From JACKBK01 sp963707275 (GTDB taxonomy: Bacteria; Chloroflexota; Anaerolineae; JAAEKA01): 64,000 nucleotides of DNA. Below, piece by piece: positions 19,523 to 29,554 of this stretch; positions within the stretch are counted from its first letter, which is position 1; every line of letters starts with the position of its first letter. The stretch is from the NCBI GenBank assembly GCA_963707275.1, contig CAVPPH010000001.1, positions 1,054,001-1,118,000 of the forward strand, read 5' to 3'. Position numbers and translations under genes: made by a program. A model generated the notes under the pieces. That model worked only from the letters and a program-made list of their open reading frames with translations. It was not told the origin of the DNA and ran no database searches.

Positions 19523-21456
19523 ATGGAAGTTTCACGCATCAAGCGCGTTTTGATTGGCAAGCCCTTCCCCAGCAGCCACGAGTCGCACGAGCGGCTCGAC
19601 AAGATTTCGCGGGCTGGCCATTTTCGCATCCGACCCCATTAGCAGCAACGCCTATGCCACCGAGGCGATCATGTCGGTGCTGATCGTCATGGGCAGCGGC
19701 GCGCTCTGGATCACCATGCCATTGGCGCTGGGAGTTGCCGGCCTGGTGCTGCTGGTGATCTTCAGCTACATCCAGACCATTCTGCACTATCCGACCGGCG
19801 GCGGTTCCTACATCGTCGCCATGGACAACCTGGGCAGGTGGCCGGCGCTGGTGGCCGGCGCTGCGTTGCTGACCGACTACATCCTCACTGTGTCGGTGTC
19901 ATCCGCCGCAGGGGTGCGCGCGATTACCTCGGCCATACCGGAGCTGAAAGAATACAGCATCCTGTTGGCTATCGGCGCGATCCTGTTCATCGCCTGGATC
20001 AACCTGCGCGGGATGCGAGAGAGCGGTTCGGTGTTTGCCATACCGACCTACGCGTTCGTTGGCGGCGTCTTCCTGGTGATAGCGATCGGCCTGGTGCGCT
20101 ACCTTGGCCTGTTCGGTGCACCGCCGCTGCCGCAAGAGAACGTTGTGGTGCCGCCGCTGCACCCGGTAAGCGGCATTGCATTGCTGTGGCTATTGATGCC
20201 GCGCGTTCGCCGGCGGTTGTACCGCGCTGACCGGTATCGAAGCGATCAGCGACGGCGTGCCGGCGTTCAAGCGGCCCGAATCGATCAACGCTGCCAAGAC
20301 CATGATTGTGATGGGCGTCATTGCGATGTCGTTGTTTCTGGGCATCACCTTCCTGGCAACACACATGAGCCTCGTGCCGTCGGAGGAGCAGAGCCTGTTG
20401 TCGCTGATGACCCGGGACATCACCGGCCGAGGTGTCATCTACATCTGGGTGCAGCTCTTCACCGCACTGATCCTGCTGCTGGCGGCCAACACCGGCTTTC
20501 AAGACTTCCCGCGCCTCAGCTCGTTTCTGGCACGCGACGGCTTCATGCCGCGCTGGATGCAAAGCCGCGGCGATCGGCTGGTCTTCAGCTCGGGCATTTT
20601 GTTGCTCACCGCGCTGTCGATCATGATGATCATCATCTTTCGCGCCAACGAAATCAAGATGCTGCCCCTCTATGCGCTGGGTGTCATGCTGGCTTTCACC
20701 CTGTCGCAGACAGGCATGTTCAAGCTGTTTGGCAGGATCGCCAGCCTGAAACCGGGCGAAACCGTCAAGACCAAATTCACCGAGATACGCGCTGAGTCGG
20801 GCACCTTGTGGAAGCGGGCCGTCAGTCTGTTTGGCGCACTAGTCACCGCGATCGTCTTCGTGATCCTGGTGGCAACCAAGTTCGTCGAGGGCGCCTGGGC
20901 CGTGGCGCTGATCATCCCACTGATGGTCGTTGTCTTTGACCAGATCAGCAAGCACTACGACCGCATTGCCGAGTCGCTCAGCACGCGCGGCTTGAGCGAC
21001 AAAGACCTGATCACCCTGGCTAACGTGGTGCTGGTGCCCATCGCCGACGTTCACAAAGGTACGATCCAGGCGCTGCAATACGCCAGGCGGCTCAGCAGCG
21101 ATGTGCGCGCGGTATCTATCGTCACCTCGCCCGAGATGCACGATCGGCTTCTGCGCCGCTGGAATCGCTTCCCCGAGCTGACGGCGGATTTGCAGCTTGT
21201 GATGATCGATTACGACTTCCGCGATGTGCTGGAGCCGCTGGTTGAGTACATTGAGCGCGTCAACAACGAAGAGTTTCCCAACCAGAAGATCACGATCGTC
21301 ATCCCAGAGTTCATCGCCACCTCAGCTTTCGCCCGTCTGCTGCACAACCAGACAGCCGGGCTGCTGCGCAAGCGGCTGCGTAACCAGGAAGACCTGGTAA
21401 TCATCGACGTACCGTATCACATCGGCGCGAGCGACGAGCGGGACACTGACGATTAG
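19523..21456 (+). CDS. APC superfamily permease (two frameshifts)
   Basis: A polytopic transporter of the amino acid/polyamine/organocation family, about 645 residues. The N-terminus MEVSRIKRVLIGKPFPSSHESHERLDKI leads into GLAIFASDPISSNAYATEAIM, the conserved first helix of this subfamily. Twelve or so membrane helices follow, then a soluble C-terminal region of about 200 residues. The conserved AFAGGCTALTGIEAISDGVPAFK segment near 20200-20260 is recovered by removing one surplus C near 20198; a second indel sits near 19602. Substrate is unknown; related proteins are annotated as amino acid or potassium permeases. The following gene, nadE, starts 45 bases later and is probably co-transcribed. 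Confidence 0.85.
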
Positions 21457-21501
21457 AGGTCCGAAGTGGGTCGATCAAACGAAGGCGCGGAGGAAATCCC
21501 C

Positions 21502-23502
21502 ATGAATTCGATCAGACTAGACGCACACGCGTTGGGCTTCGTGCGCGTCGCGGTCGTTTCGCCTGAGCTGCGGGTGGCTGATGTTGACTTCAACGCAGCT
21601 GCTATCCGTGCCGCTCTGGACGCGGCCGCTGCGCAGGGCTGCCGGCTGGCCCTTTTCCCTGAGCTTTGCATCACAGGCTACTCGTGCGGCGACCTGTTCT
21701 ACCAGGGCTTGTTACTGGAAGCGGCGCACAGCGCGCTGGTCGAGTTGGCGTGGCAGACGGGCGGCGGCTCCATCGCGGCTGTGGTGGGTCTGCCGCTGGA
21801 GGTGGATGGCCGGCTCTACAACTGCGCCGCGCTTCTGGCGGGCGGCGAGGTTGTGGGCATCGTCCCCAAGACCTACCTGCCGACCAGCAACGAGTTCTAC
21901 GAGGCGCGCTGGTTTACCTCCGGCGCGCTGGCGACCCGGCAGACGGTGACGCTGGACCGCTTCGAGGAACCGGTGCCCTTCGGCCGCGATCTGATGTTTG
22001 CCGCAGATAACCAGCCCGGCTGCGTGCTGGGCATAGAAGTCTGCGAGGACCTGTGGGCCGTGCAGCCGCCCAGTGGCGAGCTGGCGCTGGGCGGCGCGAC
22101 GGTGCTGCTCAACGGCTCGGCCAGCAACGAACTGCTGGCCAAGGCCGACTACCGCCGCGATCTGGTGCGCCAGCAGTCGGCCCGTTGTCTGGCGGCCTAC
22201 TGCTACGCCGGGGCGGGCGCCAACGAGTCGACCACCGATACTGTCTGGGCCGGCCACTCGCTGATCGCCGAGAACGGCGCGATCCTGGTGCAGACCGAGC
22301 GTTTCCAGTTCGACACACAGATGGCAGTCGCCGACATCGATGTGCAGCGGCTGGTACACGAGCGACTGCGCAACAGCACCTTTTCCGCCTCCCAGCCAAC
22401 GCGGTCGTTCCGCACTGTGGAGTTCACCTTGCCCGGCGAGGTCTGGAACAACGACGAGGCGCTGCCGGCCCGCGAGCCGCTCCGTCGGCCGCTCAGCCGC
22501 ACGCCCTTTGTGCCAACTGATTTGGTCCGCCGTGCCGAGCACTGCCAGGAGATCTTCAGCATCCAGGCCACCGGGCTGGCAAAACGCCTGCGGCATGTTG
22601 GCGCACAGCGGGTGACCATCGGCGTATCGGGTGGACTCGACTCGACGCTGGCGCTGCTGGTAACTGTCAAGGCGTTCGATACGGTTGGCCTGCCGCGTGC
22701 CGGAATCGTCGCGATCACCATGCCTGGCTTTGGCACCAGCGACCGGACGCGTGACAACGCCTCCGACCTGGCCAACGCGCTGGGTGTCACGCTACGCACC
22801 ATCCCTATCGCCGAGGCGGTGCGCCAGCATTTCCGCGATATCGGCCACGACGAATCGCTGCACGACGTGACCTATGAGAACGCGCAGGCGCGCGAGCGCA
22901 CGCAGGTGCTGATGGATGTGGCCAACCAGACCGGCGGTTTCGTGGTCGGTACGGGCGACCTTTCGGAGCTGGCGCTGGGCTGGCTGACTTACAACGGCGA
23001 CCACATGAGCATGTACCACGTCAACGCCGGCGTGCCGAAGACACTGGTGCGCTACCTGGTGGAATGGGTGGCCGACGCCGAGACCAGCGGCGAAGCGGCC
23101 GCGATCCTTCGTGACATCTGCGCGACGCCGATCACGCCGGAACTGCTGCCGTTGGGCGCGGATGGTGAGCTGGCGCAGAAGACCGAGGACACCATCGGCC
23201 CCTACGAGCTGCATGATTTCTTCCTTTACCAGTCGCTGCGTTTTCAGTTCCCGCCGCGCAAGGTGTTTGCGCTGGCGCGCCAGGCGTTCGACGGCGTGTA
23301 CGACGACGGGACGATCCAGCGCTGGCTGGAGGTCTTCTACCGGCGCTTTTTCAGCCAGCAGTTCAAGCGCTCGGCCATGCCGGACGGGCCGAAGGTTGGC
23401 TCGGTAGCGTTGTCACCGCGCGGCGACTGGCGCATGCCCAGCGACGCCAGCGCGGCGCTCTGGCTGGCCGAGATCGCGGCGCTGCGCCCTTTTGTAACAT
23501 AG
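21502..23502 (+). CDS. nadE: Glutamine-dependent NAD+ synthetase
   Basis: Amidates nicotinic acid adenine dinucleotide to NAD+, using glutamine. The N-terminal nitrilase-type amidase domain has the catalytic triad Glu (FPELCITGYSCGDLF, about 53), Lys (VPKTYLPTSNEFYE, about 124) and Cys (IEVCEDLW, about 181). The C-terminal ATP-pyrophosphatase domain has the PP-loop GVSGGLDSTLALL near 375 and the NAD-synthase segments VGTGDLSELALGWLTYNGDHMSMYHVN. At 666 residues it is the long glutaminase-fused form. GGAGG lies 8 bases before ATG 21502, which decides against the upstream in-frame start. Confidence 0.95.
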   Translation: MNSIRLDAHALGFVRVAVVSPELRVADVDFNAAAIRAALDAAAAQGCRLALFPELCITGYSCGDLFYQGLLLEAAHSALVELAWQTGGGSIAAVVGLPLEVDGRLYNCAALLAGGEVVGIVPKTYLPTSNEFYEARWFTSGALATRQTVTLDRFEEPVPFGRDLMFAADNQPGCVLGIEVCEDLWAVQPPSGELALGGATVLLNGSASNELLAKADYRRDLVRQQSARCLAAYCYAGAGANESTTDTVWAGHSLIAENGAILVQTERFQFDTQMAVADIDVQRLVHERLRNSTFSASQPTRSFRTVEFTLPGEVWNNDEALPAREPLRRPLSRTPFVPTDLVRRAEHCQEIFSIQATGLAKRLRHVGAQRVTIGVSGGLDSTLALLVTVKAFDTVGLPRAGIVAITMPGFGTSDRTRDNASDLANALGVTLRTIPIAEAVRQHFRDIGHDESLHDVTYENAQARERTQVLMDVANQTGGFVVGTGDLSELALGWLTYNGDHMSMYHVNAGVPKTLVRYLVEWVADAETSGEAAAILRDICATPITPELLPLGADGELAQKTEDTIGPYELHDFFLYQSLRFQFPPRKVFALARQAFDGVYDDGTIQRWLEVFYRRFFSQQFKRSAMPDGPKVGSVALSPRGDWRMPSDASAALWLAEIAALRPFVT

Positions 23503-23530
23503 CCCTTGGTGGGCGTCCGGGGAATTTTCC

Positions 23531-23592
23531 CACAGATGGAATGAAACACAGAAGGTTTTCTTCAGGCTGATCTGTGTTTCTTTCCATCTGTG
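23531..23592. terminator. Terminator-like inverted repeat after nadE
   Basis: CACAGATGGAATGAAACACAGA (23531-23552) pairs with TCTGTGTTTCTTTCCATCTGTG (23571-23592), with one mismatch and an 18-base loop. Confidence 0.7.
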
Positions 23593-23631
23593 AGTCATCC
23601 TCATCTTCGAATGCAGGGAATTTGCTCGTTT

Positions 23632-23676
23632 CGTAACGATCTTCGTAACGATTTCGGGACGCTTGGGGGATACACT
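23632..23676 (+). promoter_or_regulatory. Heptamer-repeat promoter A
   Basis: CGTAACG at 23632, CGTAACG at 23644 and CGGGACG at 23655 (spacings 12 and 11), then 9 bases, then -10 TACACT at 23671-23676. No TTGACA-like -35 is present; the repeats cover that region, as expected of an activator-dependent promoter. It precedes the small membrane protein gene and the first two sensor genes. Confidence 0.7.
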
Positions 23677-23737
23677 GTGGGCAGTTGGTTACGTTGACCA
23701 ACGCAAGCACGCATCCAAGTGGAAAAGGAGCGATCCC

Positions 23738-24197
23738 ATGGCATCCACAAATACTGTATCCACCAAGTCAACCACTGCGGGCGACGCGGCGGTTGGCGGT
23801 CTCTTTCACGGGCTGGTCGCGGGACTGGTCATGGCCGCGTACATCGCGCTGGCCGGGCTGACGCAAGGCATCGGCCCGCTGGCGATCTGGACGCGGCTGG
23901 GCGGCACGCTGGACAACCCGGTGTCCGGCCTACTGGCCCATCTGGCGGTCAGCGGCGTCTACGGCGTCGTCTGGGGGCTGCTCTGGCGGCCGCTGCACAG
24001 CAGTGTTCCCCGCCTGCCGGCCTGGCTGGCCGGCCTGGTCTACGGCGTGATCCTGCTGATCGTCGCCCAGGCCGCGGTCGCTGCGCTCAACCCGCTGCTG
24101 ATGGACATCGGCCTGGCGCATCGGGCCGTCGCGCATCTGCGTCTACGGGCTGGCGCTGGGACTGTTGACGGCGCGCAGCAGTCGTCACTCATCGTAG
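23738..24197 (+). CDS. Small polytopic membrane protein, function unknown (one frameshift)
   Basis: A protein of about 152 residues with four hydrophobic segments (GGLFHGLVAGLVMAAYIALAG; LLAHLAVSGVYGVVWGLLW; WLAGLVYGVILLIVAQAAV; YGLALGLLTA). It resembles DUF1440/YagU-type proteins, though the match is loose. AAGGAG precedes ATG 23738 by 8 bases. Near 24130 the frame must change from AHRAVAHL to VYGLALGLLTARSSRHSS to end normally at 24197; without the shift the tail loses its membrane character. It is the first gene behind promoter A and is followed after 113 bases by the first sensor gene, so it may be part of the same signalling unit. Confidence 0.6.
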
Positions 24198-24310
24198 TCG
24201 GTGAAGCCCATTCCTGGCTTACCGTTGGAATTGATGCGTCAGGTTGACGCGAAAGACACTCATCAAGCGTTCAACGGTAGTGAACTGCGAGACGACGACG
24301 GGAAAGACCA

Positions 24311-25813
24311 ATGGCTACCATGCGAAGATCTTTATTGCCAGCCCGTGTCACGACAGACGAACGCCGCTTCGACCGCGGCGCCTGTCTGACGCTGGCGGTC
24401 GCTTGCGGCTGGAGCCTGGTCGTGATCGCGAGTTCGCTCTACGTCTATCGTTTCCCGACCGACGGCTGGCAATACGGCTCGGCCGACAAGCGCCAGGGCG
24501 CGTTCACCGCTGAGATCAATCTCAGCGGCGCTCCCTCTGTGCTGGAGGCCGGCGATCGGGTTGTCGCCATCGCCGGACAGCAACTTGCGCCAAATGGCAT
24601 CCCGCCCTTCCCGCTGGACCTGCAAGTCGGACAGACGGTGCGCTACACCGTCGAGCGCGGGCAGCAGACGCTGGATGTGGACGTGCCTTTGTTGCAACTC
24701 GATCCGTTGGCGCTGTGGCGCAGCCTTGTAGGACAGCTCCGTCTCAATCCACGCGAGCTGATCGTGTCGCTGGCGGCGCTGCTGGTGGTTGCCTTTGCCT
24801 TCTTTCTGCGTCCCGGCAATCTAGGCGCCCGCTACCTGATGCTTATCTTTGGCTACTACTTCGCCTCGGCCTGGTTCAGTTTCACCGTCTCCTCCCTCTA
24901 TCAATCCACCTTCCCGGTCGGCGTACAAACGATCATCCAAGTGATCGGCCTCTCCTGGGGATGGTTCTTCTTCGCAACGCTGATCTTGCTGCCGCTGGCG
25001 TTCCCGGTGATCAAGGCGCCGTTGCGGCGCTTCCCCCGCCTGCTGCCCGCGCTTTTGTACGGCATTGCCTTCGTTGTCTGCCTGGTGGGCAGCTATCAGG
25101 CCGTCGTGACCGGCACTGCGCTGTCGCCGGCTGTGTTCGTGTTGTTCATCCTCTACCTGCTCCTGACGGTGATCGCCATCTTCGGCTCGCTGATCCACAA
25201 CTGGCGGACCCTGGCTGAGCCGGCGGCGCGGGCGCAGTTGCGCTGGCTGGCCCTGGGGATGGGGGTCGGGCTGGCGGTCCCCTTCTTGGTGATGATCGGG
25301 GTGTTGGTGAGCGGGGGCGATTTCGGCAGCGCCGACATTGATTGGGTGCTGTGGCTGATTCTCCTGTTGCCCGTATGCATCGCCATCGCCATCACGCGCT
25401 ATCGTCTGTTCGACATCGACGTCATCATCCGCAAGACGCTGGTCTACACGGCGCTGACCGTGTTGTTGGCGCTGGTCTACTTTGGCAGCGTCGTGTTGTT
25501 GCAGCGGCTGTTCAGCACGCTGACGGGCGTACAACAGTCGCCGCTGGCGGTTGTTGTCTCGACACTGGTCATCGTCGCGCTCTTCACTCCCCTGCGTCGG
25601 CGCGTGCAGAACTGGATCGACCGCCGCTTCTTCCGCAAGAAGTACAACGCGCAGCAGGTGTTAGACGCTTTCGCTCTGCACGCGCGTGACGAAACTGACC
25701 TCGACGCGCTGACGGCGGAGTTGGTGCGCGTGGTGCAGGAGACGATGCAGCCGGCGAGTGTGAGCGTTTGGTTGAAGCCGACGGGCACCGGACGCCGGGA
25801 GATGAATTCATGA
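24311..25813 (+). CDS. Sensor-module paralog 1: PDZ-like ectodomain, membrane domain, linker without effector
   Basis: 500 residues. One N-terminal helix (LTLAVACGWSLVVIASSLYV) is followed by an extracytoplasmic part of about 80 residues that reads like a PDZ domain (VLEAGDRVVAIAGQQLAPNGI). Seven or eight more helices follow. Then comes the family tail: YRLFDIDVIIRKTLVY, the RRRVQNWIDRRFFRKKYNAQQVLDAF segment, RDETDLDALTAELVRVVQETMQP and SVSVWLK. In related histidine kinases and SpoIIE-type phosphatases this tail leads into GAF and catalytic domains; here the gene stops about 10 residues later. Its TGA overlaps the ATG of paralog 2 (ATGA). Start may be 24311 or 24320. Confidence 0.8.
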   Translation: MATMRRSLLPARVTTDERRFDRGACLTLAVACGWSLVVIASSLYVYRFPTDGWQYGSADKRQGAFTAEINLSGAPSVLEAGDRVVAIAGQQLAPNGIPPFPLDLQVGQTVRYTVERGQQTLDVDVPLLQLDPLALWRSLVGQLRLNPRELIVSLAALLVVAFAFFLRPGNLGARYLMLIFGYYFASAWFSFTVSSLYQSTFPVGVQTIIQVIGLSWGWFFFATLILLPLAFPVIKAPLRRFPRLLPALLYGIAFVVCLVGSYQAVVTGTALSPAVFVLFILYLLLTVIAIFGSLIHNWRTLAEPAARAQLRWLALGMGVGLAVPFLVMIGVLVSGGDFGSADIDWVLWLILLLPVCIAIAITRYRLFDIDVIIRKTLVYTALTVLLALVYFGSVVLLQRLFSTLTGVQQSPLAVVVSTLVIVALFTPLRRRVQNWIDRRFFRKKYNAQQVLDAFALHARDETDLDALTAELVRVVQETMQPASVSVWLKPTGTGRREMNS

Positions 25814-26967
25814 ACTCGCAAGGCGAGAGTGTGGGGCTGACAGGGAAGGCGCTTACCTTCGTGCGGATTGCATGGTTGGCGTGTGCACTGGTTGTCGCGG
25901 TCATTCTGCTTGGGGCGCTGCCAGGGTATTATTCGCATTACGGGCAAGCCGTAAGCTCCGATCCATATGGCTTGGGGCAGCTTAACCTGCCCTTCCAGCT
26001 CCTGGTCGGGCTAGGCGATCTTGCAAGCGGTTTCATTAGTCTAATTCTTGCCGCATTGCTTTTTTGGCGCAAGCCGAATGACCGTATGGCGTTGTTCACT
26101 TCCTTCTTTCTCCTTATCACCGCACCTCCCTCCGGTATCGCACTCGATTATTTCCTGACCACGTATCTTGGCACACCGTCCGTGCTTTTGCTGGGACAAG
26201 ACCTGCAAACTCCTCTCTGGGTTTTGATCATGTGCATCTTTCCCGGTGGATACTTTGTGCCGCGATGGACACGCTGGGTCTTTCTTGTCTCGATCGCTGC
26301 AACGCTTTCAGTTTTTGCAGGCGCGACGTGGGCAGTCGTATCCGACGTCGTGACTCTTCTTCTGTTTATTCTGGTCATAGCGGCTCAGGTGTATCGCTAC
26401 CGCAGCGTGTCGAATCAAGCGGAACGCAAACAGACTAAGTGGGTGGTGTTCGGGTTCGTCGTGTCGATTTTTCTTTCCTTGATCGCCTCGTTGATTTACA
26501 AACAGTTTTCCCCGCCCTTGATCAATGTCATTCCGCTTGCGCTTACCATCGCGATTCTGCGATCACATCTGTGGGACATTGACATCATCATTCGCAAGAC
26601 GTTGATCTACACCGTGCTGACAGCATGGCTTGTGCTGATATACTTTGCCACGATTGTGCTCTTGCAGCAGGTGTTCGGCGTCGTGAGCGGGGTCGAACAG
26701 TCACCGCTGGCGATTGTCGTCTCGACGCTGGTGATCGCGGCGCTGTTCACGCCGGCGCGCCGGCGTGTGCAGGACTGGATCGACCGGCGTTTTTTCCGTA
26801 AGAAATACGACGCCCAGCAGGTGCTGGAAGCCTTTGCTCTTCACGCGCGTGACGAGACCGACCTGGACGCGCTGACGTCCGAGTTGGTGCGCGTGGTGCA
26901 GGAGACGATGCAGCCGGAGAGTGTCAGTGTTTGGCTGCGAGATACAAAAAGCCCGAAGGTCGATTGA
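25810..26967 (+). CDS. Sensor-module paralog 2
   Basis: 385 residues from ATG 25810, with no PDZ-like insert. About seven membrane helices are followed by a QVYRYRSVSNQAERKQTKWVVFG loop found in several siblings. The shared tail WDIDIIIRKTLIY, RRRVQDWIDRRFFRKKYDAQQVLEAF, ETDLDALTSELVRVVQETMQPESVSVWLR follows, and the gene then stops. The first two thirds use visibly lower GC and different codons from the tail, so the tail looks grafted or homogenised with the other copies. It is coupled to paralog 1 by a four-base overlap, so it belongs to the promoter A operon. Confidence 0.8.
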   Translation: MNSQGESVGLTGKALTFVRIAWLACALVVAVILLGALPGYYSHYGQAVSSDPYGLGQLNLPFQLLVGLGDLASGFISLILAALLFWRKPNDRMALFTSFFLLITAPPSGIALDYFLTTYLGTPSVLLLGQDLQTPLWVLIMCIFPGGYFVPRWTRWVFLVSIAATLSVFAGATWAVVSDVVTLLLFILVIAAQVYRYRSVSNQAERKQTKWVVFGFVVSIFLSLIASLIYKQFSPPLINVIPLALTIAILRSHLWDIDIIIRKTLIYTVLTAWLVLIYFATIVLLQQVFGVVSGVEQSPLAIVVSTLVIAALFTPARRRVQDWIDRRFFRKKYDAQQVLEAFALHARDETDLDALTSELVRVVQETMQPESVSVWLRDTKSPKVD

Positions 26968-27185
26968 AACCTTCCACCTTCCCAGTTTTCCTCGACGGCA
27001 GTTCCTTCAGTAACCGCTTGGCCGCGTATTTCTTCACCGATCTCGCGATACTGCGTTGCAAGCTGGTCGCGCGACATGGCACGCAACGTGACTTCCCGTT
27101 GTCGGGCTGCGACGCGAATGTCAGCTACTGCGTCAAAGGATTGCTTTCTGGCGCTGGGCGCCAGAAAATTGATTACTACAACCAA
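26841..27185 (-). CDS. Doubtful antisense reading frame, possible gene remnant
   Basis: In the 400-base spacer after paralog 2 the reverse strand reads like protein for about 75 codons (ARKQSFDAVADIRVAARQREVTLRAM, QYREIGEEIRGQAVTEGTAVEENW). It then runs on as the antisense of paralog 2's 3' end. I do not recognise it. It has no RBS and its 5' part lacks a start, so it may be the remains of a gene overwritten by the paralog's tail. Confidence 0.25.
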   Translation of the reverse strand: MVVVINFLAPSARKQSFDAVADIRVAARQREVTLRAMSRDQLATQYREIGEEIRGQAVTEGTAVEENWEGGRFQSTFGLFVSRSQTLTLSGCIVSCTTRTNSDVSASRSVSSRA

Positions 27186-27284
27186 GACTGTGGGTATCGC
27201 TTGTGCAGCAAGCAGCGCCCTATGCGTGCTAGCGCGCTCACTTGCATCTCACGCCAGATCAGAGTATTCTATCGCCGCCGGGTT

Positions 27285-27317
27285 CGTAACGTTTTCGGAA
27301 CGGTTGGCTGCTATGAT
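27285..27317 (+). promoter_or_regulatory. Heptamer-repeat promoter B
   Basis: CGTAACG at 27285 and CGGAACG at 27296 (11 apart), 9 bases, then -10 TATGAT at 27312-27317. The upstream third repeat is degenerate (CGCCGCC near 27273). It precedes sensor paralog 3 by about 55 bases. Confidence 0.75.
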
Positions 27318-27370
27318 CACGGTTAGTTTCATGGCGCGCGCTTGAATATCCACTGGTCTGTCGCTATTAC

Positions 27371-28627
27371 ATGAATTCTCAGTCTACGGCGTCTCGTAAT
27401 CGATCCACCCTCGCGCGTGCCGCGCTTGTTCTGGTGGTAGTGTTGAGCGCGGTTACCTTGGCCCTGTTCTTTGTCAACCGAAACACGCCGGTGCCCGCAT
27501 CCTGGGGCACTGACGGAGGAATGCGCCAGGATCTCACTGCGGTGGTGAACTACCTGCTGCTGGGCTTGATCATGCCGTTGGTGACGACCGTCCTCGGCGC
27601 GCTGATTGTCAGCCGGCAGCCGCACAATCGAGTCGGCTGGTTGCTGATCGCTTTGGGCGTCTGCTATTTGCTGATTGGTCTCTTTGGCGAGCTTACGGTC
27701 GCCATGAACCTCACGGCCCAGTCTGTAATGGCGGGTGGACAGCTTGTGGCGTGGGTCAGCAACTGGATATGGGTTCTCAGCTATTCCCTGCTGATCCTGA
27801 TGTTGGCGCTTTTTCCCGGCGGGCATTTTCTCTCCAGGCGGTGGACCGTCGCCATCGGGCTCCCGCTGGTTGTGTTCACGGCTAACCTGCTGGTTGCTGC
27901 GGGCATCGAGCAAACGTTGTCCTCCGCCTACCAGGTGCTAAACCCGTTCGTGGCTTCGCATCCCGAAGCGTTGTACAGCGCACTCTTTGCTACTGGTGTT
28001 CCGCTGATGGTTATCGCTCTGATGATTGTATTAGGCGAAACGGTAGTCCGCTTCCGGCGAGCAGGTCAGGAAGAACGACAACAGATCAAGTGGCTGCTGA
28101 TCGGGTTGGCGGCGACGGCGGCGATGGTCGTGATCGGCCTGACGTTGGTGTTTGCGGCAGATATCGCGGTTGGTGCGTCCCTGGTCAACGCGGCGCCGCT
28201 GTTGCCGGTGCTGGCCATCGGCGTCGCAATGCTGCGCTACCGGCTTTACGACGTGGATCTGGTCATCCGCCGCACGCTGGCTTACACAGTGATCACCGCG
28301 GTTTTGCTGCTGGTTTATTTCGGTAGCGTGACGCTGCTGACCAGCGTGTTCTCCCGCGTCACAGGCCAGCAGTCGGCGCTGGCGATTGTGATCTCGACGC
28401 TGGTGATCGCCGCGCTGTTCAACCCGCTGCGCCGCCGCGTGCAGGACTGGATCGACCGGCGCTTCTTTCGCAGGAAGTACAACGCCCAGCAGGTGCTGGC
28501 GCAGTTTGCCCTCACAGCGCGCGATGAGACCGATCTGGACGCGTTGACGACCGAGCTGTTGCGCGTGGTGCAGGAGACGATGCAGCCGGAACACGTCAGC
28601 GTCTGGCTGCGCGACCCGACCGAGTAA
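27371..28627 (+). CDS. Sensor-module paralog 3
   Basis: 418 residues. An N-terminal helix is followed by a short outside loop, then about seven helices (LIMPLVTTVLGALIVSRQPHNRVGWLLIALG is a hallmark of one sub-branch). The cytoplasmic loop is RRAGQEERQQIKWLLIG. The tail is YRLYDVDLVIRRTLAYTVI, GQQSALAIVISTLVIAALF, RRRVQDWIDRRFFRRKYNAQQVLAQF, DETDLDALTTELLRVVQETMQPEHVSVWLRD. With paralog 4 it forms a sub-branch (GQQSALAIV instead of QQSPLAVV). Probably driven by promoter B and followed after 11 bases by the methyltransferase gene. Confidence 0.8.
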   Translation: MNSQSTASRNRSTLARAALVLVVVLSAVTLALFFVNRNTPVPASWGTDGGMRQDLTAVVNYLLLGLIMPLVTTVLGALIVSRQPHNRVGWLLIALGVCYLLIGLFGELTVAMNLTAQSVMAGGQLVAWVSNWIWVLSYSLLILMLALFPGGHFLSRRWTVAIGLPLVVFTANLLVAAGIEQTLSSAYQVLNPFVASHPEALYSALFATGVPLMVIALMIVLGETVVRFRRAGQEERQQIKWLLIGLAATAAMVVIGLTLVFAADIAVGASLVNAAPLLPVLAIGVAMLRYRLYDVDLVIRRTLAYTVITAVLLLVYFGSVTLLTSVFSRVTGQQSALAIVISTLVIAALFNPLRRRVQDWIDRRFFRRKYNAQQVLAQFALTARDETDLDALTTELLRVVQETMQPEHVSVWLRDPTE

Positions 28628-28638
28628 GGAGACAATTC

Positions 28639-29448
28639 GTGACATACGACGAAGTTGACATGTATTCGGGGCTGGCGGCGCTGCACTGGTCTGCCTACGA
28701 CGACCCTTCCTGGGACCACGACTTTTACCAGCGGGTGGTCGAGCAAGCTGGCGGGCTGGCACTGGATGTCGCCTGCGGCGCGGGCAGGCTGCTGCGCAGC
28801 TACCTGAAAGCCGGGCTGACAGTCGAAGGGGTGGACAGCTCGGCTGACATGCTGGCCGTCTGCCGGCAGAAGGCGGAGGCCGACGGGCTGTCGCCGGTGC
28901 TCTACTGCCAGCCGATGCAGGCGTTGGATCTGCCGAAACGTTACGACTGTATCACCGTGCCCTGCGGCAGTTGGACCTGTGTCATCGGTCGTGACAACGC
29001 GCTGCAGGCGTTGCGACGTTTCCACGAGCATCTGCGGCCGGGCGGCGTGCTGGCTTTCAATGTCTACTGGGGCGACTGGGGCGACTATGATTACAGCAAC
29101 CCACAGAAGGAGCGCGTCTACCCGACCGAGTGGGTTCCGCACGTCGTCAAGGAGTTCGACGGCGACCGGCGGCTGGTGGTCGAACGCCGCATGACCGCGG
29201 TCGATCCGGTAGAACAGCTGAGCAGCGAAGAGCGTCGTTACCGGCTGATGGACGGCGACACGCTGCTGCAGGAGGAGGTCCACGCCGGTCAGAACCACTG
29301 GTACTTCAAGAACGAGGTCGTGTTCATGTTGCAGATCTCGGGCTTTGTTGACATTCGGGTCACGGGTGACTACACTGACGAGGAATTTGGCCCGCAGCAC
29401 GACGGCGCGATCGTCTTTGTCTGTCGCAAGGCCGACATGTTGGCATAA
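28639..29448 (+). CDS. Class I SAM-dependent methyltransferase
   Basis: 270 residues. AdoMet-binding motif I is LALDVACGAGRLL (about residues 40-50); motif II EGVDSSADMLAVC and motif IV YDCITVPCGSW follow, with HEHLRPGGVLAFNVYWG as the post-core strand. Acceptor unknown. The start is GTG 28639, with GGAGA 10 bases upstream; the spacing to paralog 3 (11 bases) indicates co-transcription from promoter B. Confidence 0.85.
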   Translation: MTYDEVDMYSGLAALHWSAYDDPSWDHDFYQRVVEQAGGLALDVACGAGRLLRSYLKAGLTVEGVDSSADMLAVCRQKAEADGLSPVLYCQPMQALDLPKRYDCITVPCGSWTCVIGRDNALQALRRFHEHLRPGGVLAFNVYWGDWGDYDYSNPQKERVYPTEWVPHVVKEFDGDRRLVVERRMTAVDPVEQLSSEERRYRLMDGDTLLQEEVHAGQNHWYFKNEVVFMLQISGFVDIRVTGDYTDEEFGPQHDGAIVFVCRKADMLA

Positions 29449-29554
29449 ATGGTGTGCTGTACGAGCGTGAGATACGGCTTTGCCGTCATACTGAGCGGTT
29501 CAAGCGGTCATAGTCGTGGGCACATACAAGCTGTCTTGCAAGCACCTTGCAGCA

